NCBI GenBank assembly: GCA_964467985.1
Contig: CAYXTP010000002.1
Location: 186,001-250,000 of the forward strand
From: GCA-2720975 sp964467985
Lineage (GTDB): Bacteria; Planctomycetota; UBA1135; GCA-002686595
Length of the DNA: 64,000 nt
Direction of reading: 5' to 3'
In this document: piece after piece, positions 15,977 through 25,800 of the stretch
How the letters are laid out: each line of letters begins with the position of its first letter
How positions within the stretch are numbered: position 1 is the stretch's first letter
Program-made: the position numbers and the translations under genes
Notes under the pieces: model-generated
What the model was told of the DNA's origin: nothing
Seen by the model: only the letters and a program-made list of their open reading frames with translations
Databases searched by the model: none

Positions 15977-18472
15977 TTGGCTAGGTCATCGAGTCGGAAA
16001 AAGAAGTCACCGGAGAAGCGTGGCACGCAGAAAGCGGCCGCCGCCAAACCGCGGACCAGGAAGAAGGCTAGTCGCAAGGTCACGCCTGCAAGCAAGTCGA
16101 AGGGGCGCAAGAAATCCGCGCCGAAGAAGACTCGCAAACCCAGTCGTTCTGCACGCAAGGATCACGTCGGTACGACGGAGGTTGTACTCGTACCTGTTCG
16201 CAACATGGTGCTCTTTCCGGGTGTCGTCCTGCCCTTGATGGTGGGGCGCGAAGCGACTGTGCGCGCCGTGCAGGCCGCTGCCAAGGACGGATCGCCCGTG
16301 GGGCTTATCTTGCAGCGGGACGAACACCTTGAGCACCCGGGCCCCGACGACCTGTATGGCATGGGGACGATCGCAGAAATCGTGCGTTTTTGGACGGCGC
16401 CCGACGGGCGGCACCACGCGATCTGTGAGGGCGGGCTGCGCTTCACGATTATCAAGTACGTCCAACACGATCCCTACCCGGTTGCGGAGGTGGAACTGCT
16501 CGATCCACCTGAGCCAGAAACGCCCGGCATCGAGGCCAGTTTTCTCACGCTCAAGGCACGCGCTGCAGAGGTCTTGGAATTGGCACCCGGGGCGCCCGAA
16601 GAAATGGCCCAGGCCATCGAGGGCATCGAGTCCCCAGCCATGTTGGCCGATCTGGTCTGCACCTTTGTGGACGTGGCCCCCGCGGAGAAGCAGGAGTTGC
16701 TTGAAGAGTTGGATCTCGGGGCTCGTCTCGATCGGCTCAACCGCGTGCTGGGAGACTGGGCAGAGGTACTCTCTATTTCCCGCAGGATCCGAGAGGAAAC
16801 TCGCGGGACAATGGACCGGGCACAGCGTGAGTACTTCTTGCGCGAGCAGTTGCGCACGATCCAGCGCGAACTGGGGGAGGAAGACGGCAAGGGGGCTGAC
16901 CTGGTCGCGATGGGGGAGTCGCTCGATGCGCTGAAATTGCCGGAATTGGTGGATCGCGAGCTACGCAAGGAAATCAAGCGCCTGGAGCGCACGCCCGAGC
17001 AGGCCGCCGAGTACTCCATGCTGCGCTCCTTCTTGGAACTGGCCCTTGAGCTTCCGTGGAACTCGGCCAGCAAGGACAAGCTGAACCTGGACCGCGCGCG
17101 CACAATTCTGGACGAGGACCACTACGGGCTCGACCCGGTGAAGCAGCGCATTATCGAGTTCCTCGCCGTTCGCAAACTCAATCCGCAGACCCAGGGTCCC
17201 ACGCTGTGCCTGGTCGGACCCCCAGGAGTGGGCAAGACCTCCTTGGGTCAGAGCGTGGCACGCGCCCTTGGGCGGGAGTTTGTGCGCATCAGCCTAGGAG
17301 GCGTGCATGATGAGGCGGAGATTCGCGGCCACCGCCGCACCTACGTCGGAGCCATGCCCGGCCGCATCCTGGCGGGCCTGCGCCGCGCTCGGACCCGCAA
17401 CCCGGTTTTCATGCTCGATGAGCTCGACAAGATGGGCCAGGGGATGCATGGGGATCCGGCTTCAGCACTGCTGGAAGTTCTCGATCCTGCTCAGAACCAC
17501 TCCTTCACGGACAACTACCTGGGCGTTCCTTTCGACCTTTCGGATGTCATGTTCTTTGCGACCGCCAATGTCTTGGATGCGGTGCATCCCGCACTGCGGG
17601 ATCGACTGGAAGTCCTGCGACTGCCCGGTTACACCGAGGAGGAGAAATTGCAGATTGCCAAACGCTATCTCGTCACGCGTCAGATTCGAGAGGCGGGATT
17701 GGATTCGAAGGCATTCAGTATTCGGGTCGGCGCCCTGCGGGAGCTGATTCGCTACTATACGCGCGAAGCGGGCGTGCGTGCTCTGGAACGCGAGATCGGG
17801 GCCCTGTGTCGACATGCGGCTGTTCAGTTTTCCGGTCGGCGCCGCAAGCCCCTCGCCATGGGCGCCAAGGAAGTCCAGGCTGTCCTAGGGCACCGTCGCG
17901 TCGAACCTGAATTGGCGCGCCGCGCCCGTCGGCCTGGGGTCGCCACGGGCCTGGCCTGGACCCCGGTAGGGGGTGAGATCCTGTTCATCGAGGCCAGCTC
18001 CATGCCGGGCAAGGGCAAGTTGATCCTCACCGGCCAACTGGGGGACGTGATGAAGGAGAGTGCACAGGCCGCGTGGAGTCTGGTGCGCTCGCAAGCAGAC
18101 CCGGACTGGCAACCTACTGGCGACGACCAGACCGACCTGCACGTGCACATTCCAGCGGGAGCGGTGCCCAAGGACGGTCCCTCCGCAGGCGTGGCCATGT
18201 ATGCGGCTATCGTGTCCTTGCTCAGTGGTCGCTGTGTACACAACGACATGGCCATGACCGGGGAGATCAGCTTGACAGGTGGGGTCCTGCCAGTCGGTGG
18301 CATCAAAGAGAAGGTCTTGGCTGCCCGTTCGGCGGGGATCAAGCGAGTCTTGTTGCCACGCCGCAATCATGGAGATTGGGAGGAATTGGATGCCGGCCTG
18401 CGCTCGGGGTTGGACATCGGTTGGCTAGACAGCGTGGACGACGTACTCGAACAGTCCCTGCATTCCTGCTAG
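15977..18472 (+). CDS. lon: ATP-dependent Lon protease with a lysine/serine-rich N-terminal tail
   Basis: The protein has 831 residues from TTG 15977, which is preceded by AAAGGGAG at a normal distance. An in-frame ATG at 15863 gives 38 extra residues with no ribosome site seen. After a basic tail of about 65 residues (runs of K, R, S, A) comes the Lon N-domain (VVLVPVRNMVLFPGVVLP). The AAA+ module follows, with Walker A GPPGVGKT near residue 415 and Walker B FMLDELDK. The C-terminal protease domain has catalytic Ser736 in KDGPSAG and Lys779 in GGIKEKVLAA. It degrades misfolded and regulatory proteins in the cytoplasm. The PhnD gene is divergent. The GH20-like gene is convergent, with only 3 bases between the stops. 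Confidence 0.95.
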   Translation: MARSSSRKKKSPEKRGTQKAAAAKPRTRKKASRKVTPASKSKGRKKSAPKKTRKPSRSARKDHVGTTEVVLVPVRNMVLFPGVVLPLMVGREATVRAVQAAAKDGSPVGLILQRDEHLEHPGPDDLYGMGTIAEIVRFWTAPDGRHHAICEGGLRFTIIKYVQHDPYPVAEVELLDPPEPETPGIEASFLTLKARAAEVLELAPGAPEEMAQAIEGIESPAMLADLVCTFVDVAPAEKQELLEELDLGARLDRLNRVLGDWAEVLSISRRIREETRGTMDRAQREYFLREQLRTIQRELGEEDGKGADLVAMGESLDALKLPELVDRELRKEIKRLERTPEQAAEYSMLRSFLELALELPWNSASKDKLNLDRARTILDEDHYGLDPVKQRIIEFLAVRKLNPQTQGPTLCLVGPPGVGKTSLGQSVARALGREFVRISLGGVHDEAEIRGHRRTYVGAMPGRILAGLRRARTRNPVFMLDELDKMGQGMHGDPASALLEVLDPAQNHSFTDNYLGVPFDLSDVMFFATANVLDAVHPALRDRLEVLRLPGYTEEEKLQIAKRYLVTRQIREAGLDSKAFSIRVGALRELIRYYTREAGVRALEREIGALCRHAAVQFSGRRRKPLAMGAKEVQAVLGHRRVEPELARRARRPGVATGLAWTPVGGEILFIEASSMPGKGKLILTGQLGDVMKESAQAAWSLVRSQADPDWQPTGDDQTDLHVHIPAGAVPKDGPSAGVAMYAAIVSLLSGRCVHNDMAMTGEISLTGGVLPVGGIKEKVLAARSAGIKRVLLPRRNHGDWEELDAGLRSGLDIGWLDSVDDVLEQSLHSC

Positions 18473-18475
18473 GGG

Positions 18476-20419
18476 CTAGAGCGGCTTTCGCCCGCCCTCT
18501 CGCAACCAGATGGCCAGTCGCTCCAAGCGTGCCATGGAATCTTCCAGTCCGCCGGGTCGGCTTGTTCGCAGCCACAGGGTTCGCTGCTGGCGGGTGAGCG
18601 CCTGCAACTCCCTTGCGAGGTCCTGCCGCTTGGACTCGGGGATGGCCGCGACGTCGTGACCGGCCTCCAATCGTGACCTACCCAGGCGGCAAGCCCATTG
18701 CGTGAGTTGGATGGTCCAGAGCAAATCGGCGGTCGGATCATCCGACCCAGCGCGAATCGTGAGTTCCCGCAGGCGCAGTGCGATTTCCTGAGCTCGCTCT
18801 TCCGTCGCCGCGAGGCCTGCCGTGGTCAGCTTGCTGAGTCCCCTGGGAATGGCTCCGTCCAACGGGCGCCTTAGGTACAAGAACCACGGTGTGGCGTTGA
18901 AGCTAGTCGCTCCGCATACGTCCACCAGCAGTCCCAAGTCGACGAGGCATTGGATCAGGGCTGGGGAAGAACCGCGTGCAACGTGCAACTGAGTCTGTAC
19001 CGGCAGGTGATCGAGGGCCGCATCGGGATTCCAGGCCTGACAAGAACCGGCAACGTGCCCGAGCCATGAGATGGACTCAGGTTGCCAGTGACCAAAATCG
19101 CCCCAATCCGTCAGCACGTAACCCGCGGCCCCGTGGGTGCGGCCCGCGGCCGCAGCGCTCTGGACATTGGCCAACATGTTGCCGTGTCGGCCTGTCAGAG
19201 CTTGCCAGGAACTCGTGCCGGGGCAGACCCAGAAGGACGCCCCACTTGCACTCAGGCGCCGTGCCTGGTCCTCAAAGGGATGCGTGTGCTCGTACCCCCA
19301 AAGCAAGGCCACTGCAGACCGAGGAAGTTCGGGGAGCTCGCGCTCCTGCCCGAGTAGCACGTCGCCCCAAAAGAGGGGCCGGCGTGCTTGTTGCTCGGCG
19401 AGCCTTAGGACCTCTTGCAGGTACTCCACATACACGGCTCGCGCGCCGCGTGCTTTGCAGGCGCCGCGCGACCTCCCGCGACCGAGGTCGAAGGTCTCGT
19501 CGCAGCCCACGTTGACATACTCACTGGAGAAGTGAGGCAAGAGCTGGTTCAGTAACTCACGCACCAATTCCAAGCAGCGCGGGTCTGTCGGGCAGAGACT
19601 GAAGGGCTCGGGATCGTGGGCAAATGGGTGCTCAACGCCCGCGGGCACCTCCGCCAGGGGCCGGTAGCGCGCGTGTTTCAGCCAGCGGTGCATGTGCCCG
19701 AAGGTCTGTTGGCTTGGTACGAGATCCACGTGGTGCTCAAGGGCCCACTGCTCGAGCTCGTGCCAATCGTTGACGGTGATCGGGCTGGACGCGCTCCAGA
19801 CAACTTCGTGCCCGGCGTAGGGGAAGATGTGTTCGCAGTACAGCTCTAGGTGGTTGTACTTGAGCTCCGCGCAGCGCTGGATGATCTGCTTGAGCCGGGC
19901 CTGACGGGGAACGCGATCGCGACTGACGTCCAGCATCAAACCGCGCCGTTCGAACTCGGGCCAGTCGAGAATCGAGACGCAGGGCAAGGTCCACCGACTC
20001 GCCCCTGAAACCTGCGCCTCATGCGCGGCTCCCCGCAGGAGTTGCCCGCACGTACTCGCCGCTCGGAATAGGCCGACTTCACTCGTGGCCTCTACCCGGA
20101 TCCCTGCTCGGTGGACGATCAGCCGATAGGCCTCATTTTGCATGCTGGGAGTGGGAGAGTGCGCACCCTCGGGCAGTCCTCCCAGGGTCTGCAGCAAGAT
20201 CCACTCAATCCCAGCGCCAGAGTTGTCGGACCGTAGGGGACAATTCAACTCATCTAGGTCGCGTCGTACCCAAGCCTCGGCGGAATCGGATTTTGCGTGG
20301 GTACTCGTGCTGCTCATGCCTTGGGCCGGGTCCAAGGCCCAATAGGAACCGAGAGCCTCAATCTTCCGCGGCGTGGGTGCCAGGTGCGTCAGGGATTCCA
20401 GTGGGTGGAGGCGAGGCAT
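18476..20419 (-). CDS. GH20-like beta-N-acetylhexosaminidase, cytoplasmic
   Basis: The 647-residue protein has no signal peptide. The GH20 catalytic barrel begins near residue 158 (RRGLMLDVSRDRVP), corresponding to the R-G-x-x-x-D strand of hexosaminidases. The substrate-assisted pair is visible as GCDET (Asp307, Glu308). A Trp-rich C-terminal part (WGYEHTHPF, DWGDFGHWQP) would line the sugar site. An N-terminal domain of about 150 residues with EAYRLIVHRAGIRVEATSEVGLFRAASTCGQLL matches the GH20b domain. The likely action is release of terminal N-acetylhexosamine from an internalised saccharide. The nearest partners by position are lon (convergent) and the GT39-TPR gene (divergent), neither of which explains its substrate. 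Confidence 0.85.
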   Translation of the reverse strand: MPRLHPLESLTHLAPTPRKIEALGSYWALDPAQGMSSTSTHAKSDSAEAWVRRDLDELNCPLRSDNSGAGIEWILLQTLGGLPEGAHSPTPSMQNEAYRLIVHRAGIRVEATSEVGLFRAASTCGQLLRGAAHEAQVSGASRWTLPCVSILDWPEFERRGLMLDVSRDRVPRQARLKQIIQRCAELKYNHLELYCEHIFPYAGHEVVWSASSPITVNDWHELEQWALEHHVDLVPSQQTFGHMHRWLKHARYRPLAEVPAGVEHPFAHDPEPFSLCPTDPRCLELVRELLNQLLPHFSSEYVNVGCDETFDLGRGRSRGACKARGARAVYVEYLQEVLRLAEQQARRPLFWGDVLLGQERELPELPRSAVALLWGYEHTHPFEDQARRLSASGASFWVCPGTSSWQALTGRHGNMLANVQSAAAAGRTHGAAGYVLTDWGDFGHWQPESISWLGHVAGSCQAWNPDAALDHLPVQTQLHVARGSSPALIQCLVDLGLLVDVCGATSFNATPWFLYLRRPLDGAIPRGLSKLTTAGLAATEERAQEIALRLRELTIRAGSDDPTADLLWTIQLTQWACRLGRSRLEAGHDVAAIPESKRQDLARELQALTRQQRTLWLRTSRPGGLEDSMARLERLAIWLREGGRKPL

Positions 20420-20544
20420 GGGGCCAGAGAGGCTTCAGCAGGCTCGGTCAACTGCTGTGCAACGGGTGTGGATGACTGCTAGGCTTCCGGCGGGTTGGCT
20501 CTTGGGTCGGCTCAACGATCCGAACCCCACCCCGTAGACCTGCC

Positions 20545-22395
20545 ATGTGCCCGTCTCCCAAGCCTAGCGACAAGAGTCGGGTGCCCGCACCCGGAAGGAT
20601 GCTGGTTTTCTTGGCCCTGGTGGCCTTGGTGCTGCGGGTGATCCACGTGCTGGTGTTGCGTGAGAGTCCGTACTTTGACTCACCGGCCATGGACGAGGCC
20701 TACCACGCTGATTGGGCGCAGGCCCTGGCTGCTGGTGAGACCTTTCAGGAAGGCCCGTTTTTTCGCGCGCCCTTGTACATCTGGTTCCTGGCCGCGGTGC
20801 AGAAGGTCCTGGGTTCCGGATACCTCGCCCCGCGACTACTTCAAGCACTGCTGGGAGTGGGCACGACGCTCTTGACCCACCGGATAGCCAGCCATCTGTT
20901 TCGCCCCTTGGCCGCGCACCTGGCAGCCTTTCTCGTGGCGACCTCGTGGGTGCTGGTGCACTTCGACTCACAGTTGTTGATTCCGAGCCTGGCGATCCCC
21001 CTGAACCTGGCGGCATTGCACCTCAGTTTTCTCGCGTCTCAACGGCTCACCACGCGCTCCTCAGTACTCGCCGGTTTGGCCTGGGGGATTGCCTGTTTGG
21101 CGAGACCGAATGTCCTCCTGTTCATCCCCTGCATCGCCGTTTGGCTTCACCGTTGCGCGCGCAGAGGGGGGCCTGGCCGCTCGAGTGGGCGCGCGGCCTG
21201 GTGGCTGATCGGCGCGGCTCTGCTCCCGATTTTACCGGTCACGGCCTACAACCGACTGGTTGGCGAGGACTGGGTTCTGATCTCCTCGCAGGCGGGCGTG
21301 AATCTCTGGATCGGCAACAATCCTGCCAGTGACGGGTCGACGGCCATCGTTCCAGGTACGCGCGGTGGTTGGTGGGAGGGATTCTACGACTCGGTGGCCC
21401 AGGCCGAGGACGCCGCGGGTCAGAGCCTGGCACCTTCAGAGGTGTCGAGCTACTACGTGCATCGCAGCCTGGAGTGGATGGCCGAGGAACCGGGTGCTGC
21501 CCTGAAGCACATGCTCTGGAAGCTGCGCCTCTTCTGGACCAACTCCGAATTGGGAAACAACCTCGACGTCTCTTTCTTCGCGCACTACTTCGACCCCATC
21601 TCTTCCTGGAACCCGATTCAGTTCAACCTGCTCGCCGGGCTAGGGCTCTTGGGCGCGCTGCTCTGTCTAGGGAGGAGGCACGAGACCTTTCCAGTCTGGG
21701 GTTTCATTGGCGTCTACTGCCTGGGTGTTGTCGTCTTCTTTGTCTGTTCCCGATTCCGGGCACCCGTCTTGCCCCTATTGTGTGTGCTGAGCGGGCGCGG
21801 GCTGGAATGGCTTTGGATGCGGGCGCGAGGCCAGCAGTGGGGCGCTCTCGGACGGGGCTGCGCCGTGGTGTTGGCCGTTGCCTGGCTCTCTAATCAGCGC
21901 CCGATCGGTCTGCGTCCCAGTGCCGCGGTGGGGTACCAACAGCTGGCCCAAGCAGAGGCTGCTGCGGGTCGAGACGCGCGCGCAGTCGAGCTCTTTGAGC
22001 AGTCTCTTGCTGCGGGTGGCGAGCACCCCCAGGTGATCTACGGACTTGCCCTCAGTTGCCGCGCCCTAGGCGACGGGCCCCGGGCTCTGCGCCTCGTGCG
22101 CGAGACTGTCCAAACACGATCGGCCTCAGCCGGGCCACAGAGTCCCGGTCTGACGGAGTTGAGGGGCTTGTGGGTGGCCCTATTGGTCGAGGCCGGTCAG
22201 GCAGAGCAGGCCCTCTCAAAGGCCGACGAGTTCCTGAGAGCCTCAGCGGGGGAGGTGTCTGTTCTCTATGCCCGGGCCCTGGCCCGAGAGGCCAGCGGAG
22301 ATCGAGTGGGGGCCTTGGCGGACCTGGATCAGTTGCTCCAGTTGGCCCCTGACTTGGAATTGGCGCAGGCACTGCGGGCGAAGCTTCAGAACTGA
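20545..22395 (+). CDS. GT39-like membrane glycosyltransferase with C-terminal TPR repeats
   Basis: The 616-residue membrane protein opens with a hydrophobic helix and then DSPAMDEAYHADWAQALAAG, followed by FFRAPLYIWFLA. This is the D-E-x-Y ... R-x-P-x-Y pattern of PMT/ArnT-type GT-C enzymes (GT39). About ten hydrophobic segments extend to residue 440. From about 465 to the end there are three or four TPR-like helix pairs (YQQLAQAEAAAGRDARAVELF; IYGLALSCRALGDGPRALRLV; YARALAREASGDRVGALADL), an arrangement common in Planctomycetota. It probably transfers a lipid-linked sugar to a periplasmic acceptor, with the TPR part docking a partner. The last codon and stop (AAC TGA) lie inside the inverted-repeat element that follows. 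Confidence 0.8.
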   Translation: MCPSPKPSDKSRVPAPGRMLVFLALVALVLRVIHVLVLRESPYFDSPAMDEAYHADWAQALAAGETFQEGPFFRAPLYIWFLAAVQKVLGSGYLAPRLLQALLGVGTTLLTHRIASHLFRPLAAHLAAFLVATSWVLVHFDSQLLIPSLAIPLNLAALHLSFLASQRLTTRSSVLAGLAWGIACLARPNVLLFIPCIAVWLHRCARRGGPGRSSGRAAWWLIGAALLPILPVTAYNRLVGEDWVLISSQAGVNLWIGNNPASDGSTAIVPGTRGGWWEGFYDSVAQAEDAAGQSLAPSEVSSYYVHRSLEWMAEEPGAALKHMLWKLRLFWTNSELGNNLDVSFFAHYFDPISSWNPIQFNLLAGLGLLGALLCLGRRHETFPVWGFIGVYCLGVVVFFVCSRFRAPVLPLLCVLSGRGLEWLWMRARGQQWGALGRGCAVVLAVAWLSNQRPIGLRPSAAVGYQQLAQAEAAAGRDARAVELFEQSLAAGGEHPQVIYGLALSCRALGDGPRALRLVRETVQTRSASAGPQSPGLTELRGLWVALLVEAGQAEQALSKADEFLRASAGEVSVLYARALAREASGDRVGALADLDQLLQLAPDLELAQALRAKLQN

Positions 22396-22572
22396 CTGGG
22401 TTCCGTGTGCATGGCCACAAACGGCATTCCTTCCTTTGGCCTCGTCTGTGGGAGTTGGAGACCACCCGTCGGGACCCAAAGCGTGAGGAGGGGGGGGTGA
22501 TGGCGGCCAGCCCCTTTTCATTGAAGCTGGGGGCGATTCCCGCAATGGATGCACACCCAACCCAGTCAGTTC
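22389..22572 (+). repeat. 182-bp inverted-repeat element, copy 1
   Basis: The element has perfect 13-bp terminal inverted repeats, AACTGACTGGGTT (22390-22402) and AACCCAGTCAGTT (22559-22571). Pairing extends to about 22 bp with two mismatches and one extra G/C pair on the outside. A second copy with the same spacing, 182 bp between outer TIR ends, is at 58360-58541. By eye the two align without gaps with 26 differences, about 86 percent identity. The interior contains a C/T-rich block and a G-run (GAGGAGGGGGG). No transposase is encoded, so this is MITE-like, or a structured RNA element. It begins within the final codons of the upstream gene. Confidence 0.85.
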
Positions 22573-22828
22573 ACCCTGTTTCTTCAGTAGGGATTCGAAC
22601 CGATCGTTGAGTGGACGGCAGGGCCTGAGAGCGGGGGAAGCGCTGACCCAAACGGAGAGGGAGAGCCGCAAGGGTCTAGGCTGTGTGTTGGGAAAGGGCC
22701 AATACCGCAGGGGCCCACGCCGACAGGGCTGATTTCTGGAGATTCTGGCTTTTTCTGGCCCTGCTGGGCTCTGGACCCCCGGAGTTGTCCTTGTTGCCTC
22801 CCCCAAGACAGCCTCACCCCCCCAAGAA
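22573..22828. other. Non-coding gap between repeat copy 1 and the fusion gene; nothing recognised
   Basis: Together with the repeat this makes a 433-bp gap between genes. The remaining 256 bp show no convincing gene, no RNA family that I can name and no strong hairpin. A G/A-rich stretch (22626-22675) and a C-rich end (22797-22826) lie just before the fusion gene start. No clear ribosome-binding site precedes its ATG. The promoter of the fusion gene is expected here, but I could not define -35/-10 boxes. Confidence 0.5.
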
Positions 22829-25800
22829 ATGCCGTCACCAGTCCTTTTTCTAGCCATTCCCTCTCCAGACCTGGTCATCAATCTTTTCGCCAGCGCCAGC
22901 CAGGCATTGGGCCTGGCCGCCGTGGGCGCGTCTGGGCTGGTGATGCGCAAACGGCAGCAGCCTGGAACGGGCTCCGGTGGGGGTGTTAGCAGCCGAGTCG
23001 CCCTGGGATTGGGTGTCTTGTGGGCCCTGACGGCGGGTAGCTTTTTCCTCTATCACCTGAAGGTGTCCGACGCCCATGACGCGCGCCTGCGTCAGGCGCT
23101 CGTGCGACCTTCTATGGAGTCGGGGCAGGGAGTCGGGGATGTGAACCTGCGCACGTTGGGGTTGAGCGCGCAGGGGCACCACCCTGCTGGACTCGAGACC
23201 GAGCAGTTTGAGGCGCAACTCAGCGCAGCGCAGCCGCGCCAGATCATTGATGTTCGCGAGCCGGAGGAGATTGAAAGGGGCACGATTCCTGGAGCCTTGG
23301 CCATTCCTTACCCCGACCTGCTGGCGGGCAAGCACGACGGCGAGTTGCAGTCGGACGCCGTCCTCATCTGCTTCTCCGGAAACCGCAGCTCTGAACTCGT
23401 GGATGAACTCAGTGACGTGCACGCCGATTTGGGCTTCATCGTAGGTGGCTTCGAGAAATGGGTTGCTGAAGGCCGAGCGATCACCGGCAGTGGGGAGCGT
23501 GAGAACCTGCGCGAGCTGCCCGCTTTTCCGGGCGCCGACCGGCTGCTCGATACTCCGGACGTGGAGGCGTTGGTTGCAGAGCACGAGGTGGTCTTCGTCG
23601 ACGTTCGATATCCCGCGGACTATGAGGACGGCCATCTGCCGGGGGCGATCAACATTCCCTTGCGCAAGTTGACCCGAGAGCAGGGCCAGGCTGCATTGGC
23701 TGCGCTCGGACCGGTCAAAGTCATCGTTCCTTGCTATGACAAGCGTAGTTCGTTCTACGCCAGCATCCTCGGGCTGCGCGTGAGCCGGGCCGGTGGAGAA
23801 TTCCTGGGGCGCTACACCGTTCCGTACGAGTACATGGTTGCCGGTGCCGGCGAACGAGCCTACCGGGCGGAGTGGAAGCGTCAGCAAGCTGGCCAAACCC
23901 CCTACGGATGGCTCGTAGCCGGCTTCGCTGGATGGCTCCAGGCCCTGGGCGGCTGGGTGGGTCTGGGCTGGGGAACCGTCCTCTTGGCGTTGATTGCGCG
24001 CGCGCTGACCCTACCCCTCTCCTGGAAGGGTAGCCGCGATCACTGGGTGGAGTGGCGCAGCAAGCAGGACTGGGCGGCCATGGGGGCCGGCCTGGCCAAG
24101 GATCCCGTCCGCCGTGCCCGTGCCCTTGGCAAGGCGCGCAAGGACGCGGGACTGACGCCCATGCGCAACCTGCTGGGTAGCCTGTTGCAAGTGGTGCTTT
24201 TCTTGGCACTGCTTTCAGCGGTGGGACAGGTCAGCGCGAGCGTAGGGGCCGGCGAGGGCTTCCTGTGGATGGACGCCCTGGATCAACCGGACCCGTCCCG
24301 TAGCTTGGCGCTGGCTTGTGGCATTCTGGCTGCAGGGCTCGTGCTCGAAGGCCGCTGGGGCCGCAAGTCGGACCTGCGTGGGCGCGCCGTGCTGGGGCTC
24401 TCAGCGACCCTCGTGGGCGCCCTCCTGGTCGTCTTGACTTGGGAATTGCGGGCCGCTCAGGATCTCTATCTCGTCTTCTCCCTCGGGTGGGTCGCTGCCC
24501 AGGGTCGCGTGGCCAAGATCCTGGCGATCGGGCGTGCGCGCCAAGCCAAGGCCTTGGTTCGCACCCTGGCAACCTGCGCCGATGAGGAAGATGTGGGGCG
24601 CAAGGCCGAGCGTTTGGGAGTTCTGACTTCGATCGGCATGCCCGTGCCCGGCGGTTTTGCGATCACAACCCGGGGCGTGGAAGCCCTGGGACATGCCTCC
24701 CGGCGCAAGCAACTCGAGTCTCAAGTGCGAGCCGCATTCAGTCGCTTGGGGGCTGAAAAGGTAGCCGTTCGAAGTTCTGGCCTCGGGGAGGACGGAGAAC
24801 ACACGAGCTTCGCTGGCATCTTCGACACGCTGCTCGACGTCGACAAGGACGGGCTCTTCGATGCCATCGAGAAGGTGGCCGCTTCCTTGGGTTCGGAGCT
24901 CGCGCAGTCCAACGGAAGCGTAGACGACCGCGGCGGAATCCTGGTACAGAAGATGGTTCCGGCCCAGTATTCAGGGGTCCTCTTCACCGAACACCCCCAG
25001 GACGCTGGCGCGAGCATGCTCGAATGGACCTGTGGAGTAGGCGAGAGTCTGGTTGGTGGCCAGATCATCCCCGAAGCCGTGACTTTCGGTCGACTCAGCG
25101 GAGATTGGCGCAAGGGCGAGCAGCCCGAAGACTGCGGATTGGAAGAGCTCGTGCTCCTCGGCCAAAGGATTGAAGAGCACTTCGGCGTCCCCCAGGACGT
25201 GGAATGGGCCATCGTCGGTGGCAAGATCTCCATTCTTCAGGCGCGAGACGTGACAGTGCGCGCTGGCGCGCAGGGTTCTGGCGACGCGCACTTCGAACGC
25301 GATCGCCAGAAGCTCGTGAGTGCGGTGCAGGGCGAGGGCATGGACGAAGTCATCCTCGCGCAGGATGAAATCAGTGAATTGGTCCCCAACCCGACGCCGT
25401 TCAGTGCACGATTCGTGGCCGACATGTGGTTGGCCGGCGGCACCGTCGATCTCGCATGCCGCAGCTTTGGCGTGCGTTTCGCTCCCAGCGAAGAGGGCCC
25501 GGAGCGCGTACAGTTCGCCTTGGGTCAAGTGTGGTCGCACACGGCTGTCCAACACCGCCAGGACGGCGGCATTTCCTCCTGGGCCGGCTTCCAGCTTTCG
25601 CGTGCGCTGCCCGCCTTGGAACTTGAAGTGCAAGAGCTCGAGCAGTGCGCCAAGCAATACGCGACCATGGACCGCGCTCTGGACCTGACGCGCTTCTCTA
25701 GTCGCGAACTCGTCGACCTCTACGAGCGCCGCGTGCAGGAGTTCACACAGCAATCCTACGTGACAGCGGAACGCGTCAACGTCGCGGCAGAATGGTTCCT

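Noticed and set aside
22390..22571. Integron attC-like interpretation of the inverted repeats
   Set aside because: The termini do not fit the attC R-box consensus and there is no integrase or cassette array. A MITE-like or RNA element fits better.
22580..22620. TTCGAA-containing stretch resembling a tRNA T-arm
   Set aside because: The flanking bases do not form a T-stem on either strand and no acceptor or anticodon arms can be found.
22243..22950. Minus-strand frame running through the inverted-repeat element and into the fusion gene
   Set aside because: Its conserved stretch (DEAKGRNAVCG) exists only because the element itself is conserved. It overlaps the start of a much better gene.
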